A stretch of 64,000 nucleotides of DNA from Cupriavidus campinensis (GTDB taxonomy: Bacteria; Pseudomonadota; Gammaproteobacteria; Burkholderiales; Burkholderiaceae). Positions 8,173-21,880 of the stretch are shown here, piece after piece. The stretch is taken from the NCBI RefSeq assembly GCF_905397395.1, contig NZ_CAJPVH010000011.1, positions 62,001 through 126,000 on the forward strand, given 5' to 3'. The translations under genes were made by a program, and so were the position numbers. Positions within the stretch are counted from its first letter, which is position 1, and the number at the start of each line of letters is the position of its first letter. The notes under the pieces are model-generated. The model saw only the letters and a program-made list of their open reading frames with translations. It was not told where the DNA came from and searched no databases.

Positions 8173-10341
8173 TCAGAAGCGGTATGTCACATTGCCGATG
8201 ATCGTGCGCTGCGTGCCGAAGAAGCAGTCGCCGCGTGCGATACAGGTGTTGATGTACTGCTTGTTGAACAGGTTGTTCATGTTCAGCGACACGCGGATCG
8301 GGCCGTGATCGTAGGCCAGCACGGCGTCGAACAGCGTGAAGCCGCCCACGCGGTTGTTGCCGGTGCCATCGTACGACGGGCCGTTGTAGCGCACGCCCGC
8401 GCCGGCCACAAAGCCCGGCATGTCGAACAGGCTGAAGCGGTAGTTGGCCCACAGCGACGCCATGTTGGCCGGGATGCTTGCCAGCCGCTGGCCCTGCTCC
8501 GCAGCCGTGCCTTCGATGACCTTGGCGTCCAGGTAGGTGTACGTGGCAATCAGGTCCAGCCGGCCCAGCGACACCAGCGCCTCCAGTTCCGCGCCGCGCG
8601 TACGCGCCTCGCCCACCTGCACCGTGCCGGGCAGGCCGTTGACCACGCCGGCCACCTTGCGGTTTTCTTCGCGCATATCGAACAGCGAGGCGGTCAGCGT
8701 CATGTTCCTGCCCGGCGGCTGGTACTTGACGCCCACTTCCCACTGCTTGCCGCGCAGCGGCTTGAACGCGCCGCCGTCCACATTGAAACCGGCCTGGCCC
8801 TGGAACGATTCGGCATAGCTGACGTACGGGTTCAGGCCGAAGTCCGAGCGGTACATCAGGCCGAAGCGCTTGGTCAGCTCGTTGTCGTCACGCGACCCCG
8901 CCGGCGTGTTGTCCTGCGCCGCGCGCGACCAGTCGTAGCGCAGGCCCAGCATCAGCAGCCATTTGTTCCATTCGATCTGGTCCTGCAGGTAGGCGCCGGT
9001 CTGGATCTGCTTGGCCGGTGCCAGGTCGCGCGTGGACGTTGGCGCCTGATAGTTGCCATAAACGGGGTTGAACACGTTGATCGGCGCGGCAAAGCCGCCC
9101 ACGCCGGTGCGGCCCGTGATCTCGTTGTTCTGGTAGTCGAAGCCGGACAGCAGCGTGTGGCGCACGGGGCCGGTGCCGAACTTCGACTGTACCTGCGTGT
9201 CGACGGCCAACTGGTTCAGCGTCGGCTGGTTCAGGTAGATGGTGCGGCGCAGCATGGTGTCGCTGCCCGGCACCCAGCCATGCGTGGCGCCGGTGTAGCC
9301 AGCCGTGTAGATGCTGCGGTAGTCGACGGTGCTGTGCGAATAGCGCAGGTTCTGGCGCACCGTGAAAGTGTCGTTGAACTTGTGCTCGAACTGGTAGCCC
9401 ACCGCGTGCTGCTCGGCCGTGTACTTGTCGAAGCCGGGCTCGCTGATGAAGAAGCTTTGCGGGATCTGGCCGGCCGGGTTCTCGATCTGGGTGCCGCGCC
9501 ACGGGAAGAAGCCGATCATCGAGCCCGAATCATCCTTCTGGAAATTGGCCAGCAAGGTGAAGCTGGTGTCGGACGTCGGGCGATAGGTCAGCGAGGGCGC
9601 GATGTAGTAGCGGTTGTCCTTGACGTAGTCCACGGAGGCATCGCTATCGCGCGCCAGGGCCACGAAGCGGTAGAGCCACTTGCCGTCGGCGTCGATCGGA
9701 CCCGTGAAGTCGGCCTGGATCTGCTTGCGGTTGAAGTTGCCGAAACTCACGCCGATTTCGCGCGCGGCCTCGGCCTGCGGGCGCTTCGACACGAGATTGA
9801 CCACGCCGCCCACCGAGCCCTGCCCGTACAGCATGCCTGACGGCCCTTTCAGGATCTCGATGCGCTCCAGCGCGTACGGGTCCGGCCGCGTGTTGTTATA
9901 GAACCCCACGGCATTGAGCAGCCCGTCGAGGTACTGCGTGGAGTCGGTGCCACGGATCTTGATCGAATCCGTGCGGTTGTCCGTGCCGAACCCCGCCGCC
10001 GAGACGCCGGCCGTGTAGCCTGCCGCCTGCGCCACCGACTGGGCGCCCGTGAGTTCGATCCGGTCACGCGTGATGACCGTGATCGACTGCGGCGTCTCCA
10101 TGATCGGCGTGTCGGTCTTGGTGGCAGTCACGGCTTGTTTCGCCACGAAGCCATGTACCGGGCCGGTCGGCGATTCGGGCAGATTGCTGCCCCGGACCGT
10201 GATCGTCGGCAATTCCTGGTGGGCAGGCGCAGGCGCCTGCTCCTGGGCCAGCGAGACGCTGGCGGCTTGCATGCTCAAGGCAAAGGTGGTCAGGCGGAAG
10301 GCGTGCGTGCCGCGAACGCGGCGCCGGGCGCATACAGACAT
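8173..10341 (-). CDS. TonB-dependent siderophore receptor
   Basis: Outer-membrane ferri-siderophore receptor of 722 residues. An N-terminal signal region (about residues 1-32, ending in SLAQ) is followed by a plug domain (IMETPQSITVITRDRIEL; LYGQGSVGGVVNLVSKRP) and a 22-strand barrel ending in the aromatic VTYRF. There is no N-terminal signalling (STN) extension, so it is not a FecA-type transducer. It resembles the FhuA/FcuA hydroxamate-type group, but the ligand cannot be read from sequence. A Fur-box-like repeat lies upstream. No siderophore synthesis or TonB genes are present, so it probably serves a xenosiderophore or a distantly encoded one. Confidence 0.92.
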   Translation of the reverse strand: MSVCARRRVRGTHAFRLTTFALSMQAASVSLAQEQAPAPAHQELPTITVRGSNLPESPTGPVHGFVAKQAVTATKTDTPIMETPQSITVITRDRIELTGAQSVAQAAGYTAGVSAAGFGTDNRTDSIKIRGTDSTQYLDGLLNAVGFYNNTRPDPYALERIEILKGPSGMLYGQGSVGGVVNLVSKRPQAEAAREIGVSFGNFNRKQIQADFTGPIDADGKWLYRFVALARDSDASVDYVKDNRYYIAPSLTYRPTSDTSFTLLANFQKDDSGSMIGFFPWRGTQIENPAGQIPQSFFISEPGFDKYTAEQHAVGYQFEHKFNDTFTVRQNLRYSHSTVDYRSIYTAGYTGATHGWVPGSDTMLRRTIYLNQPTLNQLAVDTQVQSKFGTGPVRHTLLSGFDYQNNEITGRTGVGGFAAPINVFNPVYGNYQAPTSTRDLAPAKQIQTGAYLQDQIEWNKWLLMLGLRYDWSRAAQDNTPAGSRDDNELTKRFGLMYRSDFGLNPYVSYAESFQGQAGFNVDGGAFKPLRGKQWEVGVKYQPPGRNMTLTASLFDMREENRKVAGVVNGLPGTVQVGEARTRGAELEALVSLGRLDLIATYTYLDAKVIEGTAAEQGQRLASIPANMASLWANYRFSLFDMPGFVAGAGVRYNGPSYDGTGNNRVGGFTLFDAVLAYDHGPIRVSLNMNNLFNKQYINTCIARGDCFFGTQRTIIGNVTYRF

Positions 10342-10373
10342 TGCGATATCTCTCGTTACGAATTGGAAATGCT

Positions 10374-10392
10374 AATGCGAATGACTCGCATT
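10374..10392. promoter_or_regulatory. Fur box upstream of the TonB receptor
   Basis: AATGCGA-ATGAC-TCGCATT is a 19-base inverted repeat whose core TGCGAATGACTCGCA fits the 7-1-7 Fur operator form TGAnAATnATTnTCA well. It lies 33-51 bases upstream of the receptor start, where it would cover the promoter and repress it when iron is available. Confidence 0.65.
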
Positions 10393-10507
10393 TCGTTCGC
10401 AATTGTAATGTCATGTAATGGCCCCGATACATTTATCTTCGGTTTGATTGTCAGCCGTGGCGTACGCACCACACAGGTGCCGCGTATGAAGCCCAGCGTC
10501 CTGAAAT

Positions 10508-10540
10508 GAAAAACGGCCGGGGCGATTGCGCCCCGGCCGT
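10508..10540 (-). terminator. Intrinsic terminator of guaA
   Basis: ACGGCCGGGGCG and CGCCCCGGCCGT form a perfect 12-bp stem with an ATTG loop, followed on the minus strand by five T. It lies about 40 bases after the guaA stop codon. Confidence 0.85.
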
Positions 10541-10579
10541 TGATATGTCACCGCTCCGCAGGCCCCGAAGGGCCTGGGT

Positions 10580-12173
<1,594 letters not shown>

Positions 12174-12199
<26 letters not shown>

Positions 12200-12851
12200 G
12201 ATGGGCGTTTGGCAGAGCTTCCGGCTCGGATTCGGGCATGACCTCGGTACCTGGGCCGTAGCCGGGTGGCGGGGTAATGACCGGTTCGCGCCGGTATTCG
12301 GGAGATCCATGCGGGCGTGCCGGGTAGGCGGCGCCGGGTTGTTGGTGCGGGTCGGCGGGGTCGACGGCATCGACCGGCGTGCCGGGATAGTACACGGGGC
12401 CATCGCCATGCCGGGCGGCGCGCAGCTCAGCCTCGCGCTGGGCCAGTTGCTCCCGCTCACGCAGGCGCACGCGCTTGGCGGCGGGCATCTGCACCACGGC
12501 GAAGAACAGCATGACAGCGGCCAGCGTCAGCAGCCAGACCTTGCCGGCGCCTTGCACGGGCATGTCGAGGAACAGCGTCCACGCCACGATCAGTACGGCG
12601 CTCACCAGGTTCACCTGGCCCGCCGTGCGTGCCACGGGCACGGTCAACTGGCCGTTGATGGCGGCCTGGAGCAGCAGCCAGGCCAAGCCGATCATCGCCA
12701 CGCCGAGCAGTTGGCCGAACAGGGCCGGCTGCGGCTGCGGCAACTGGAGTGCGGCATACAGCGTCGTGAACGGCGACATCAGCAGCAGGATGCCGAGCAG
12801 CAGGTCTAGCAAGGCGTCGAAGAACAGCACGGCTCGCAATAGTACTTTCAT
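12174..12851 (-). CDS. Small polytopic membrane protein between guaB and guaA
   Basis: A 225-residue protein I do not recognise as a named family. It has four hydrophobic segments (about residues 4-26, 46-65, 83-97 and 106-124), then a charged stretch rich in Arg and Glu ([14 protein letters not shown]) and a Pro/His-rich, probably disordered cytosolic tail of about 80 residues. AAGGAG lies 6 bases before the ATG at 12851. It sits between guaB (107 bases upstream) and guaA, whose start codon it overlaps by 26 bases, so it is an insertion into the usual guaBA operon. Function unknown; the last third overlaps no recognisable domain. Confidence 0.75.
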
Positions 12852-12958
12852 GGGCGCTCCTTTTTCCTGATGCTTCTTGCGTCGCGGCCGCGCGGCCTCG
12901 TCAACCTCGACGTTGCCAGCGCGGCCGTGATGCCCAGGTCGGGCGGGCCATATCGGGA

Positions 12959-14454
<1,496 letters not shown>

Positions 14455-14537
14455 CAGGAATGCAGGATTTGCTGATGCGTTCTTGCATCCCGCTTGCTAT
14501 TCTCGGCCTCCCTTCCACAGATCACAACAGGAGTCCG

Positions 14538-15497
14538 ATGGGCATCGGCGTTTTGTGCGGGCTGCTGGCCGGCGCGTTCTGGGGCATGGTGTTCATCGCG
14601 CCGAAGCTGCTGCCGGCGTTTTCGCCCTGGGAACTCGCCATTGGCCGGTACCTGGCCTATGGGCTCGTCGCCTTCGTGGCGGCGCTGCCGCTGATGCGGC
14701 GCCTCGCAAAAAAGCTAACCCGGGGCGATTGCGTCGCCCTGCTGCGCCAGGCGTTCACCGGCAACCTGCTCTATTACGTACTGCTGGCATTCGGCGTGCA
14801 GCTGGCCGGGGTCGGGCCGACCTCGCTAATCATCGGCATCCTGCCGGTTTCCATCACGATCATGGGCCGCCGTGACCACGGCGCGGTGCCGCTCTCGCGG
14901 CTGGTCTGGCCACTGCTGGTGGTGGCGGCGGGCATCGCCTGCATCAATGTCGACCTGTTTGCCGGGGGCGGCAGTGCGCACGGCACGGCGGCGGGCGCAC
15001 TGGCCCGTCCGGCGTGGCAGAAGCTGGCTGGCGTGGCCTGCGCGGCGGGCGCGCTGGTCTGCTGGACGCTCTACGCCGTGGACAACGCGCGCTACCTCCA
15101 GCGCCATCCGCATTACAGCGGGAACGAGTGGTCGGCCCTGTACGGGCTATCTACCGGGCTGGTTTCCGTGGTGCTGGCCGGCATCGGCTGGCTCGTGGCC
15201 GGCGACGCGCTGACCGCCCCGGGCAGCGGGCGCGAATGGCAGTGGTTCTGGACGGTCAACGCCGCCGTGGCGCTCGGGGCGTCGCTAATTGGCAACAACC
15301 TCTGGAACATCGCCAGTCGCCGCCTACCCCTGACGCTTTCGGGGCAAATGATCGTTTTTGAGACGCTGTTCGCGCTGGCATACGGGTTTGTGTTCGATCA
15401 CCGCTGGCCAAGGCCGCTGGAGTTGGCCGCCATCGCGTTGCTGATCCTCGGGGTGGCCTGGTCCGTGCGCTTGCACGCCACGGACAAGTCTGCGTAG
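14538..15497 (+). CDS. EamA/DMT-superfamily transporter
   Basis: A 319-residue inner-membrane protein with about ten hydrophobic helices, of the drug/metabolite transporter (EamA) type. The opening GLLAGAFWGMVFIAPKLLPAFSP and the conserved WELAIGRY-type segment near helix 2, with a second half ending in LILGVAWSVRL, fit the two-repeat EamA layout. CAGGAG lies 5 bases before the ATG; an open frame reaches back to 14397 but overlaps the guaB start on the other strand. Substrate unknown (amino acids, metabolites or drugs are all possible). No functional partner is adjacent. Confidence 0.82.
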   Translation: MGIGVLCGLLAGAFWGMVFIAPKLLPAFSPWELAIGRYLAYGLVAFVAALPLMRRLAKKLTRGDCVALLRQAFTGNLLYYVLLAFGVQLAGVGPTSLIIGILPVSITIMGRRDHGAVPLSRLVWPLLVVAAGIACINVDLFAGGGSAHGTAAGALARPAWQKLAGVACAAGALVCWTLYAVDNARYLQRHPHYSGNEWSALYGLSTGLVSVVLAGIGWLVAGDALTAPGSGREWQWFWTVNAAVALGASLIGNNLWNIASRRLPLTLSGQMIVFETLFALAYGFVFDHRWPRPLELAAIALLILGVAWSVRLHATDKSA

Positions 15498-15601
15498 ACT
15501 ACCGGGCATGACGCGGGGGTCACATGATTGTCAACCCTCCTACCGTCCGGTTTTCATCGCCAACCTGGCATTTCTGCCCAGACGCCACAGATACCCTTGC
15601 C

Positions 15602-16162
15602 ATGAACCGTTCGACCGCGCTGTACCTGCTTGTTGCCGCCAGTCTTGCCGTGCCCGCCACGGCCTTTTCCCAATGGCAGTGGAAGGATGGCACCGGCCGC
15701 ATGGTCTATAGCGATGTCCCGCCGCCGCCCTCCGTGCCGGACCGCGCCATCGTCATGGCACCCGGCCGCGCGGCAGGCGCCTATCGCCCGGTGGAAGCCG
15801 AAACCGCCGCGAAGGCCGATGGTCAAGCTGACGCCAAGGCCCCCGCGGGGGACGCGCCCCGGGCCCGCCAGGTCAGCGCGCGGGCCAAGGACAAGCCCGC
15901 CGCCGGGACCGATCCCGATCAGGCCTTCCGCGAGCGCCGCGAGGAGCGCCTCAAGGCCGACCTGGAAGCCGCCACCAAGGAACGCGAGCAACTGGCCCGC
16001 CAGACGCGCTGCGAAGAGATGTCGAACTACGCCACGGGACTGCGCGAAGGCATGCGCATCTCGAAGGCTGGCCCGGATGGCGCCGCGCACCGCCTGAACG
16101 GCGACGAACGCGCGGCCGAACTCGACAAGGTCAGCCAGTCGATGGCCCAGCACTGCAGCTGA
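15602..16162 (+). CDS. DUF4124-domain exported protein
   Basis: A 186-residue protein with a signal peptide (about residues 1-21, hydrophobic LYLLVAASLAVPATAFS) followed immediately by a DUF4124 domain (WQWKDGTGRMVYSDVPPPPSVPDR). The rest is a charged, Lys/Arg/Glu/Ala-rich, probably helical segment (QAFRERREERLKADLEAATKEREQLARQTRCEEM) with one conserved cysteine pair, Cys in RCEE and one at the end. DUF4124 proteins are common in beta- and gammaproteobacteria and have no established biochemical role; a periplasmic location is likely. The ATG at 15602 is chosen because it starts the signal peptide. Confidence 0.8.
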   Translation: MNRSTALYLLVAASLAVPATAFSQWQWKDGTGRMVYSDVPPPPSVPDRAIVMAPGRAAGAYRPVEAETAAKADGQADAKAPAGDAPRARQVSARAKDKPAAGTDPDQAFRERREERLKADLEAATKEREQLARQTRCEEMSNYATGLREGMRISKAGPDGAAHRLNGDERAAELDKVSQSMAQHCS

Positions 16163-16199
16163 GGCCGAGGGTGGGCGCCGGGATAGGCTGCCCGCCCAG

Positions 16200-16550
16200 T
16201 CAACTCCCCTGCCCGCCCCCGCCGCGCAGCCATTTCAGGCCTTCGCGCGTTCCGGTGGCCCGGGTCTTCTGCACGCGCTTGCGGCGTGCCTGCTTGGGAT
16301 CAGCGGTCAGCGGCCGGTAGACTTCCACCCGGTCCCCCTCCCGAACCAGCGTTTCCGCGGCCTTGAGCTTGCCGTAGATGCCGACGCGGGCCGTGGTCGG
16401 GTCCACTTCGGGATACGCCTCGGTCAGGCCGCTGGCGCGAATCGCCCCCTCCACGCTCGTGCCGGCCGGCACCGAGACTTCCTTCAGGAACACCGCGTCG
16501 GGCCTGGCATAGCAGACCGAGAGCCGCACCATGGCGCCCGCCTCAGCCAT
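16200..16550 (-). CDS. rnfH: RnfH/RatB family protein
   Basis: A 116-residue protein of the RnfH (UPF0125) family with a ubiquitin-like beta-grasp fold: VRLSVCYARPDAVFLKEVSV, then GTSVEGAIRASGL, and the signature VGIYGKLKAAETLVREGDRVEVYRPLTADPKQAR. It was named RatB where paired with RatA and once proposed as an antitoxin, but that role is not established. Its ATG overlaps the ratA stop by 8 bases (ATGGCTGA), so the two are translationally coupled. The Arg/Gly-rich tail after the domain is probably disordered. Confidence 0.9.
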   Translation of the reverse strand: MAEAGAMVRLSVCYARPDAVFLKEVSVPAGTSVEGAIRASGLTEAYPEVDPTTARVGIYGKLKAAETLVREGDRVEVYRPLTADPKQARRKRVQKTRATGTREGLKWLRGGGGQGS

Positions 16551-16983
16551 TGTTGGCATAGACCACCTCGGCCCGCTTGACGAAGGCATCCACAAACGTA
16601 TTGGCGATCATGCTGAACACCGGACCGATGATCTTCTCGAGAATGAAGCTCGAAAACTCATAATGCAGGTGAAACTCGATCTTGCAGGCGTCAGCGCGCA
16701 GCGGCGTAAAGCGCCAGGAGCCGTTGAAGGTCTTGAAAGGACCGTCCGCGAACGTCATATCAATGCGTGTGGGACGCTCCTGCACGTTCCGGGTATGGAA
16801 ATACTGCTTGATGCCGTTGAAATGGATATGGAGCTTCGCGTCGAGCAGGGTCTCGGTGTTCTCGAAGATCTCCACGCCACCGCACCATGGCAGGAACTTG
16901 GGATAGTCCTCCACGCGGGTGACCAGGTCATACATCTGCTCGGCCGAATAGCCAAGCAGGACGGATTTATGGACGTCTGCCAT
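16543..16983 (-). CDS. ratA: RatA/Coq10-type START-domain protein
   Basis: A 146-residue SRPBCC (START-like) protein of the COQ10/RatA family. The opening KSVLLGYSAEQMYDLVTRVEDYPKFLPWC is diagnostic. E. coli RatA was reported to bind 50S subunits and block 70S formation when overproduced; the mitochondrial relative Coq10 binds ubiquinone, so both roles are possible. It is upstream of rnfH with overlapping reading frames and divergent from smpB across 186 bases, a conserved proteobacterial arrangement. I see no evidence that the pair acts as a classical addiction module here. Confidence 0.92.
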   Translation of the reverse strand: MADVHKSVLLGYSAEQMYDLVTRVEDYPKFLPWCGGVEIFENTETLLDAKLHIHFNGIKQYFHTRNVQERPTRIDMTFADGPFKTFNGSWRFTPLRADACKIEFHLHYEFSSFILEKIIGPVFSMIANTFVDAFVKRAEVVYANNG

Positions 16984-17032
16984 GTAATCGGATGCGGGCG
17001 CCGCCAGGGGCTGGGCCCGAACGGGGCGGGTT

Positions 17033-17041
17033 TGCTAGAAT
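17033..17041 (+). promoter_or_regulatory. Extended -10 promoter element for smpB
   Basis: TGCTAGAAT is an extended -10 (TGn plus TAGAAT, one mismatch) about 130 bases before the smpB ATG. No -35 consensus is visible, which is common for this promoter class. Confidence 0.4.
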
Positions 17042-17169
17042 CCAGATTTTAGCCGACACGCGGGTCGACGGCATCCCCGGCGCACAGGGCGCCCCTTGAT
17101 GACGCCGCAACGGTCGCTCCCCTCTTTGCCGCAGCGCGGCAGCCTTGCTCAGGAATCCACCACGTACGC

Positions 17170-17622
17170 ATGACCATCGCTGATAACAAGAAAGCCTTTT
17201 TCGACTACTTCATCGAAGAACGCTACGAAGCCGGGATTGTGCTGGAGGGCTGGGAAGTCAAGGCCATCCGGGCCAACCGCGTGCAGATCAAGGAGGGCTA
17301 CGTCGTGGTGCGCAACGCCGAGATGTACCTGATCGGCGCACACATCAGCCCCCTGCAGAGTGCCTCCACGCACGTGACGCCGGACCCCGTGCGCACGCGC
17401 AAGCTGCTGCTGAAGGCCGACGAGATCAAGAAGCTGATCGGCAAGGTCGAGCAGCGCGGCTATACGCTCGTGCCGCTGAACCTGCACTACACGCGCGGCC
17501 GCGTGAAGTGCGAAATCGGCCTGGGCAAGGGCAAGAAGCAGTTCGACAAGCGCGAAACCGAGAAAAATCGGGACTGGCAGCGCGAAAAGGCGCGCCTGAT
17601 GAAGGGCGACAACAAGGAATAA
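17170..17622 (+). CDS. smpB: SsrA-binding protein SmpB
   Basis: A 150-residue tmRNA-binding protein needed for trans-translation of stalled ribosomes. The OB-fold core is complete ([47 protein letters not shown]), as is the basic tail ([13 protein letters not shown]) that enters the decoding centre. Length is standard. It is divergent from ratA-rnfH and followed after 5 bases by a bidirectional terminator. The tmRNA gene itself is not in this window. Confidence 0.97.
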   Translation: MTIADNKKAFFDYFIEERYEAGIVLEGWEVKAIRANRVQIKEGYVVVRNAEMYLIGAHISPLQSASTHVTPDPVRTRKLLLKADEIKKLIGKVEQRGYTLVPLNLHYTRGRVKCEIGLGKGKKQFDKRETEKNRDWQREKARLMKGDNKE

Positions 17623-17623
17623 G

Positions 17624-17655
17624 AAAAAACGGAGGCCAGGGCCTCCGTTCTTGTC
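17624..17655. terminator. Bidirectional terminator between smpB and qmcA
   Basis: AACGGAGGC-CAGG-GCCTCCGTT is a 9-bp stem with a 4-base loop. It has a T-rich stretch on the plus side and a six-T run on the minus side, placed between two convergent stop codons. Confidence 0.78.
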
Positions 17656-17682
17656 TGGCAAAGCCGCTTCAGAACGCGTCGC

Positions 17683-18612
17683 TCAGGTCTTCTGCTGGGT
17701 TTTCACGATTTGCAACGCTGAGGCGATCATCGAACTCATTTCGCCGAGGTTGCCCGGCACGATCAGCGTGTTGCCCTGCTTGGCGAGGTTGCCAAATGCG
17801 GCAACATATTCCTCGGCCACCTTGAGGTTGACAGCCTCCGAGCCGCCCTCCCCCCGGATTGCGTGGCCGATCTTCTCGATGGCCTGCGCATTGGCTTCGG
17901 CCACGGCCAGGATCGCCGACGCCTCGCCCTGTGCCTTGTTGATCGCCGCCTGCCGCTCGCCCTCGGATTTCTGGATCGCCGCCTCACGGGCGCCGGAGGC
18001 CAGATTGATCTGCTCCTGCCGCTTGCCTTCGGAAGCCGCGATCAGCGCCCGCTTCTCGCGCTCGGCGGTAATCTGCGCCTGCATCGCGTGCAGGATTTCC
18101 TTCGGCGGTGTCAGGTCCTTGATTTCGTAGCGCAGCACCTTCACGCCCCAGTTGGCGGCGGCCTCGTCGAGCGCATTGACCACGCTGTGGTTGATGTACT
18201 CGCGCTCCTCGAAGGTCTTGTCCAACTCCAGCTTGCCGATCACCGACCGTAGCGTGGTCTGCGACAACTGCGTGATCGCGACCACGAAGTTGCTCGAGCC
18301 GTAGGAAGCCTTCATCGGATCCGTCACCTGGAAGTACAGCACGCCGTCCACCTGCAACTGCGTGTTGTCCTTGGTGATGCAGACCTGGCTTGGCACATCG
18401 AGCGGAATCTCCTTGAGGATGTGCTTGTAGGCCACGCGATCCACGAACGGCACCACGATCGTCAGGCCTGGCGTCAGCGTGGCGTGGTAGCGCCCCAGAC
18501 GCTCGAGCACCCATGCGTGCTGCTGCGGCACGATCTTGATGCCCTTGGCAATCAGCACGATGGCCGCGATGAGCAGAATCAGTGGAAACAGCCCGAGCTG
18601 GTAGGCAAGCAT
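17683..18612 (-). CDS. qmcA: SPFH/Band-7 membrane protein, QmcA type
   Basis: A 309-residue stomatin-like protein: one N-terminal membrane helix (about residues 5-25, LFPLILLIAAIVLIAKGI), then a Band-7 domain (VPQQHAWVLERLGRYHATLTPGL; RSVIGKLELDKTFEERE) and a coiled coil rich in Ala, Glu and Gln (REKRALIAASEGKRQEQINLA). Such proteins form ring-like membrane scaffolds and can associate with FtsH or NfeD proteins. It is transcribed after nfeD with a 57-base gap, the E. coli ybbJ-qmcA pairing. The ATG at 18612 has GGGAG 6 bases upstream; a TTG two codons earlier is less likely. Confidence 0.9.
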   Translation of the reverse strand: MLAYQLGLFPLILLIAAIVLIAKGIKIVPQQHAWVLERLGRYHATLTPGLTIVVPFVDRVAYKHILKEIPLDVPSQVCITKDNTQLQVDGVLYFQVTDPMKASYGSSNFVVAITQLSQTTLRSVIGKLELDKTFEEREYINHSVVNALDEAAANWGVKVLRYEIKDLTPPKEILHAMQAQITAEREKRALIAASEGKRQEQINLASGAREAAIQKSEGERQAAINKAQGEASAILAVAEANAQAIEKIGHAIRGEGGSEAVNLKVAEEYVAAFGNLAKQGNTLIVPGNLGEMSSMIASALQIVKTQQKT

Positions 18613-18669
18613 GTACAACTCCCATCAAATAGGAAAACGACTAGTCATCGGATGTGTGCCGCGCAGGGA

Positions 18670-19095
18670 TTAGCGCGGCGAGACGATCAGCGTGGTGCCT
18701 CGCACTTCGACAATGCGAAAGCGACCCGGAAGCGGCTCGGTGTCTGGCGCCAGTTCCACGGTCCAGTCAGCGCCGCGATACGGCACGCGGGCACGCCCAT
18801 TGGGGTCCCAGGCAGACACATCAAGTTCCTGCCCGATATCGAGGTTCACATCGGGATCCGTGGATGCCGTACCCCGCCGCAGCGTGCCGTAGCGCGTGCG
18901 CCGCAGGGCCGTGATGCATGCGATGGCCACCAGCGCAGCCGTGACCGTCTGCGCCGGCACACCGAGGCCGGCAAGCGCGGCTACGCCACCGGCCGCCACG
19001 CCCACCGCAATCATCAGCAGATAAAAGGTGCCCGTCGCCATCTCGGCGATTACCAGCACCACTGCCGCGGCGAACCATATGTAGTAAGACGACAT
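18670..19095 (-). CDS. NfeD-family membrane protein
   Basis: A 141-residue short NfeD (NfeD1b, YbbJ-like) protein. Three hydrophobic segments lie in residues 3-65 (IWFAAAVVLVIAEMATGTFYLLM; GVAAGGVAALAGLGV; VTAALVAIACITAL), then a C-terminal OB-fold domain (GRARVPYRGADWTVEL; GRFRIVEVRGTTLIVSPR). NfeD proteins are encoded next to stomatin-like proteins and are thought to act with them in membrane quality control. AAGGAG precedes the ATG. The long NfeD form with a ClpP-like protease domain is not what is seen here. Confidence 0.9.
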   Translation of the reverse strand: MSSYYIWFAAAVVLVIAEMATGTFYLLMIAVGVAAGGVAALAGLGVPAQTVTAALVAIACITALRRTRYGTLRRGTASTDPDVNLDIGQELDVSAWDPNGRARVPYRGADWTVELAPDTEPLPGRFRIVEVRGTTLIVSPR

Positions 19096-19114
19096 CCCGC
19101 TCCTTTTCCCAAAT

Positions 19115-19150
19115 AAAAAACCCCCGCCGCGCCATAGGCGCCTGCGGGGG
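19115..19150 (-). terminator. Terminator of ppsA
   Basis: CCCCCGC and GCGGGGG frame an inner CGCC/GGCG stem, and the minus strand continues with a T run (AAAAAA on plus at 19115-19120). It lies 100-135 bases after the ppsA stop and before nfeD on the same strand. Confidence 0.7.
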
Positions 19151-19248
19151 CTGTTGCAACACCTGCTGCAGGGCCGGTGCCACGCGGCGGCCCGGGTTCA
19201 GCCGGGCGCCGCTTTGGATGCGTTGTCGCTATTGTGACGCCAAATGCC

Positions 19249-21633
<2,385 letters not shown>

Positions 21634-21748
21634 AAAAGCCTCAAAAACAAAGTAAGAAATCGGTGTCACCGACCGGTATGTTGTTGGGGTTCTGTTCCCG
21701 GCGGATCGCTTGGCTAAACCATTCCTAAGTGCATGCGGATGCTGCGGC

Positions 21749-21769
21749 GCACATTGTCGACAATTGTGC
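21749..21769. promoter_or_regulatory. GntR/FadR-type palindrome between ppsA and ppsR
   Basis: A 21-base imperfect inverted repeat with the perfect 12-base core ATTGTCGACAAT (21753-21764). The core fits the ATTGTMKACAAT form bound by FCD-subfamily GntR regulators. It sits near the middle of the divergent intergenic region, about equally far from both start codons, so one factor could control both genes. Confidence 0.5.
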
Positions 21770-21880
21770 CGCGAATCGTTACTGCACCGGCGCGAGCGGA
21801 ATTGCTTAGCGAAAAGATCGCCGCTATTCTACCGTGCCGCACCGCACTTTCGCGTGGCTGCCTCAAATAATTGACCAGAC

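Noticed and set aside
6781..9840. 1019-codon open frame on the plus strand
   Set aside because: It is antisense to the DUF1993, EEP-fold and TonB-receptor genes, all with clear motifs. Its residue content (Val/Ala/Arg/His-rich) is typical of the mirror frame of GC-rich genes.
16200..16983. Classical toxin-antitoxin module (ratA-rnfH)
   Set aside because: Names suggest it, but both are widespread core genes and RnfH as antitoxin is not established.
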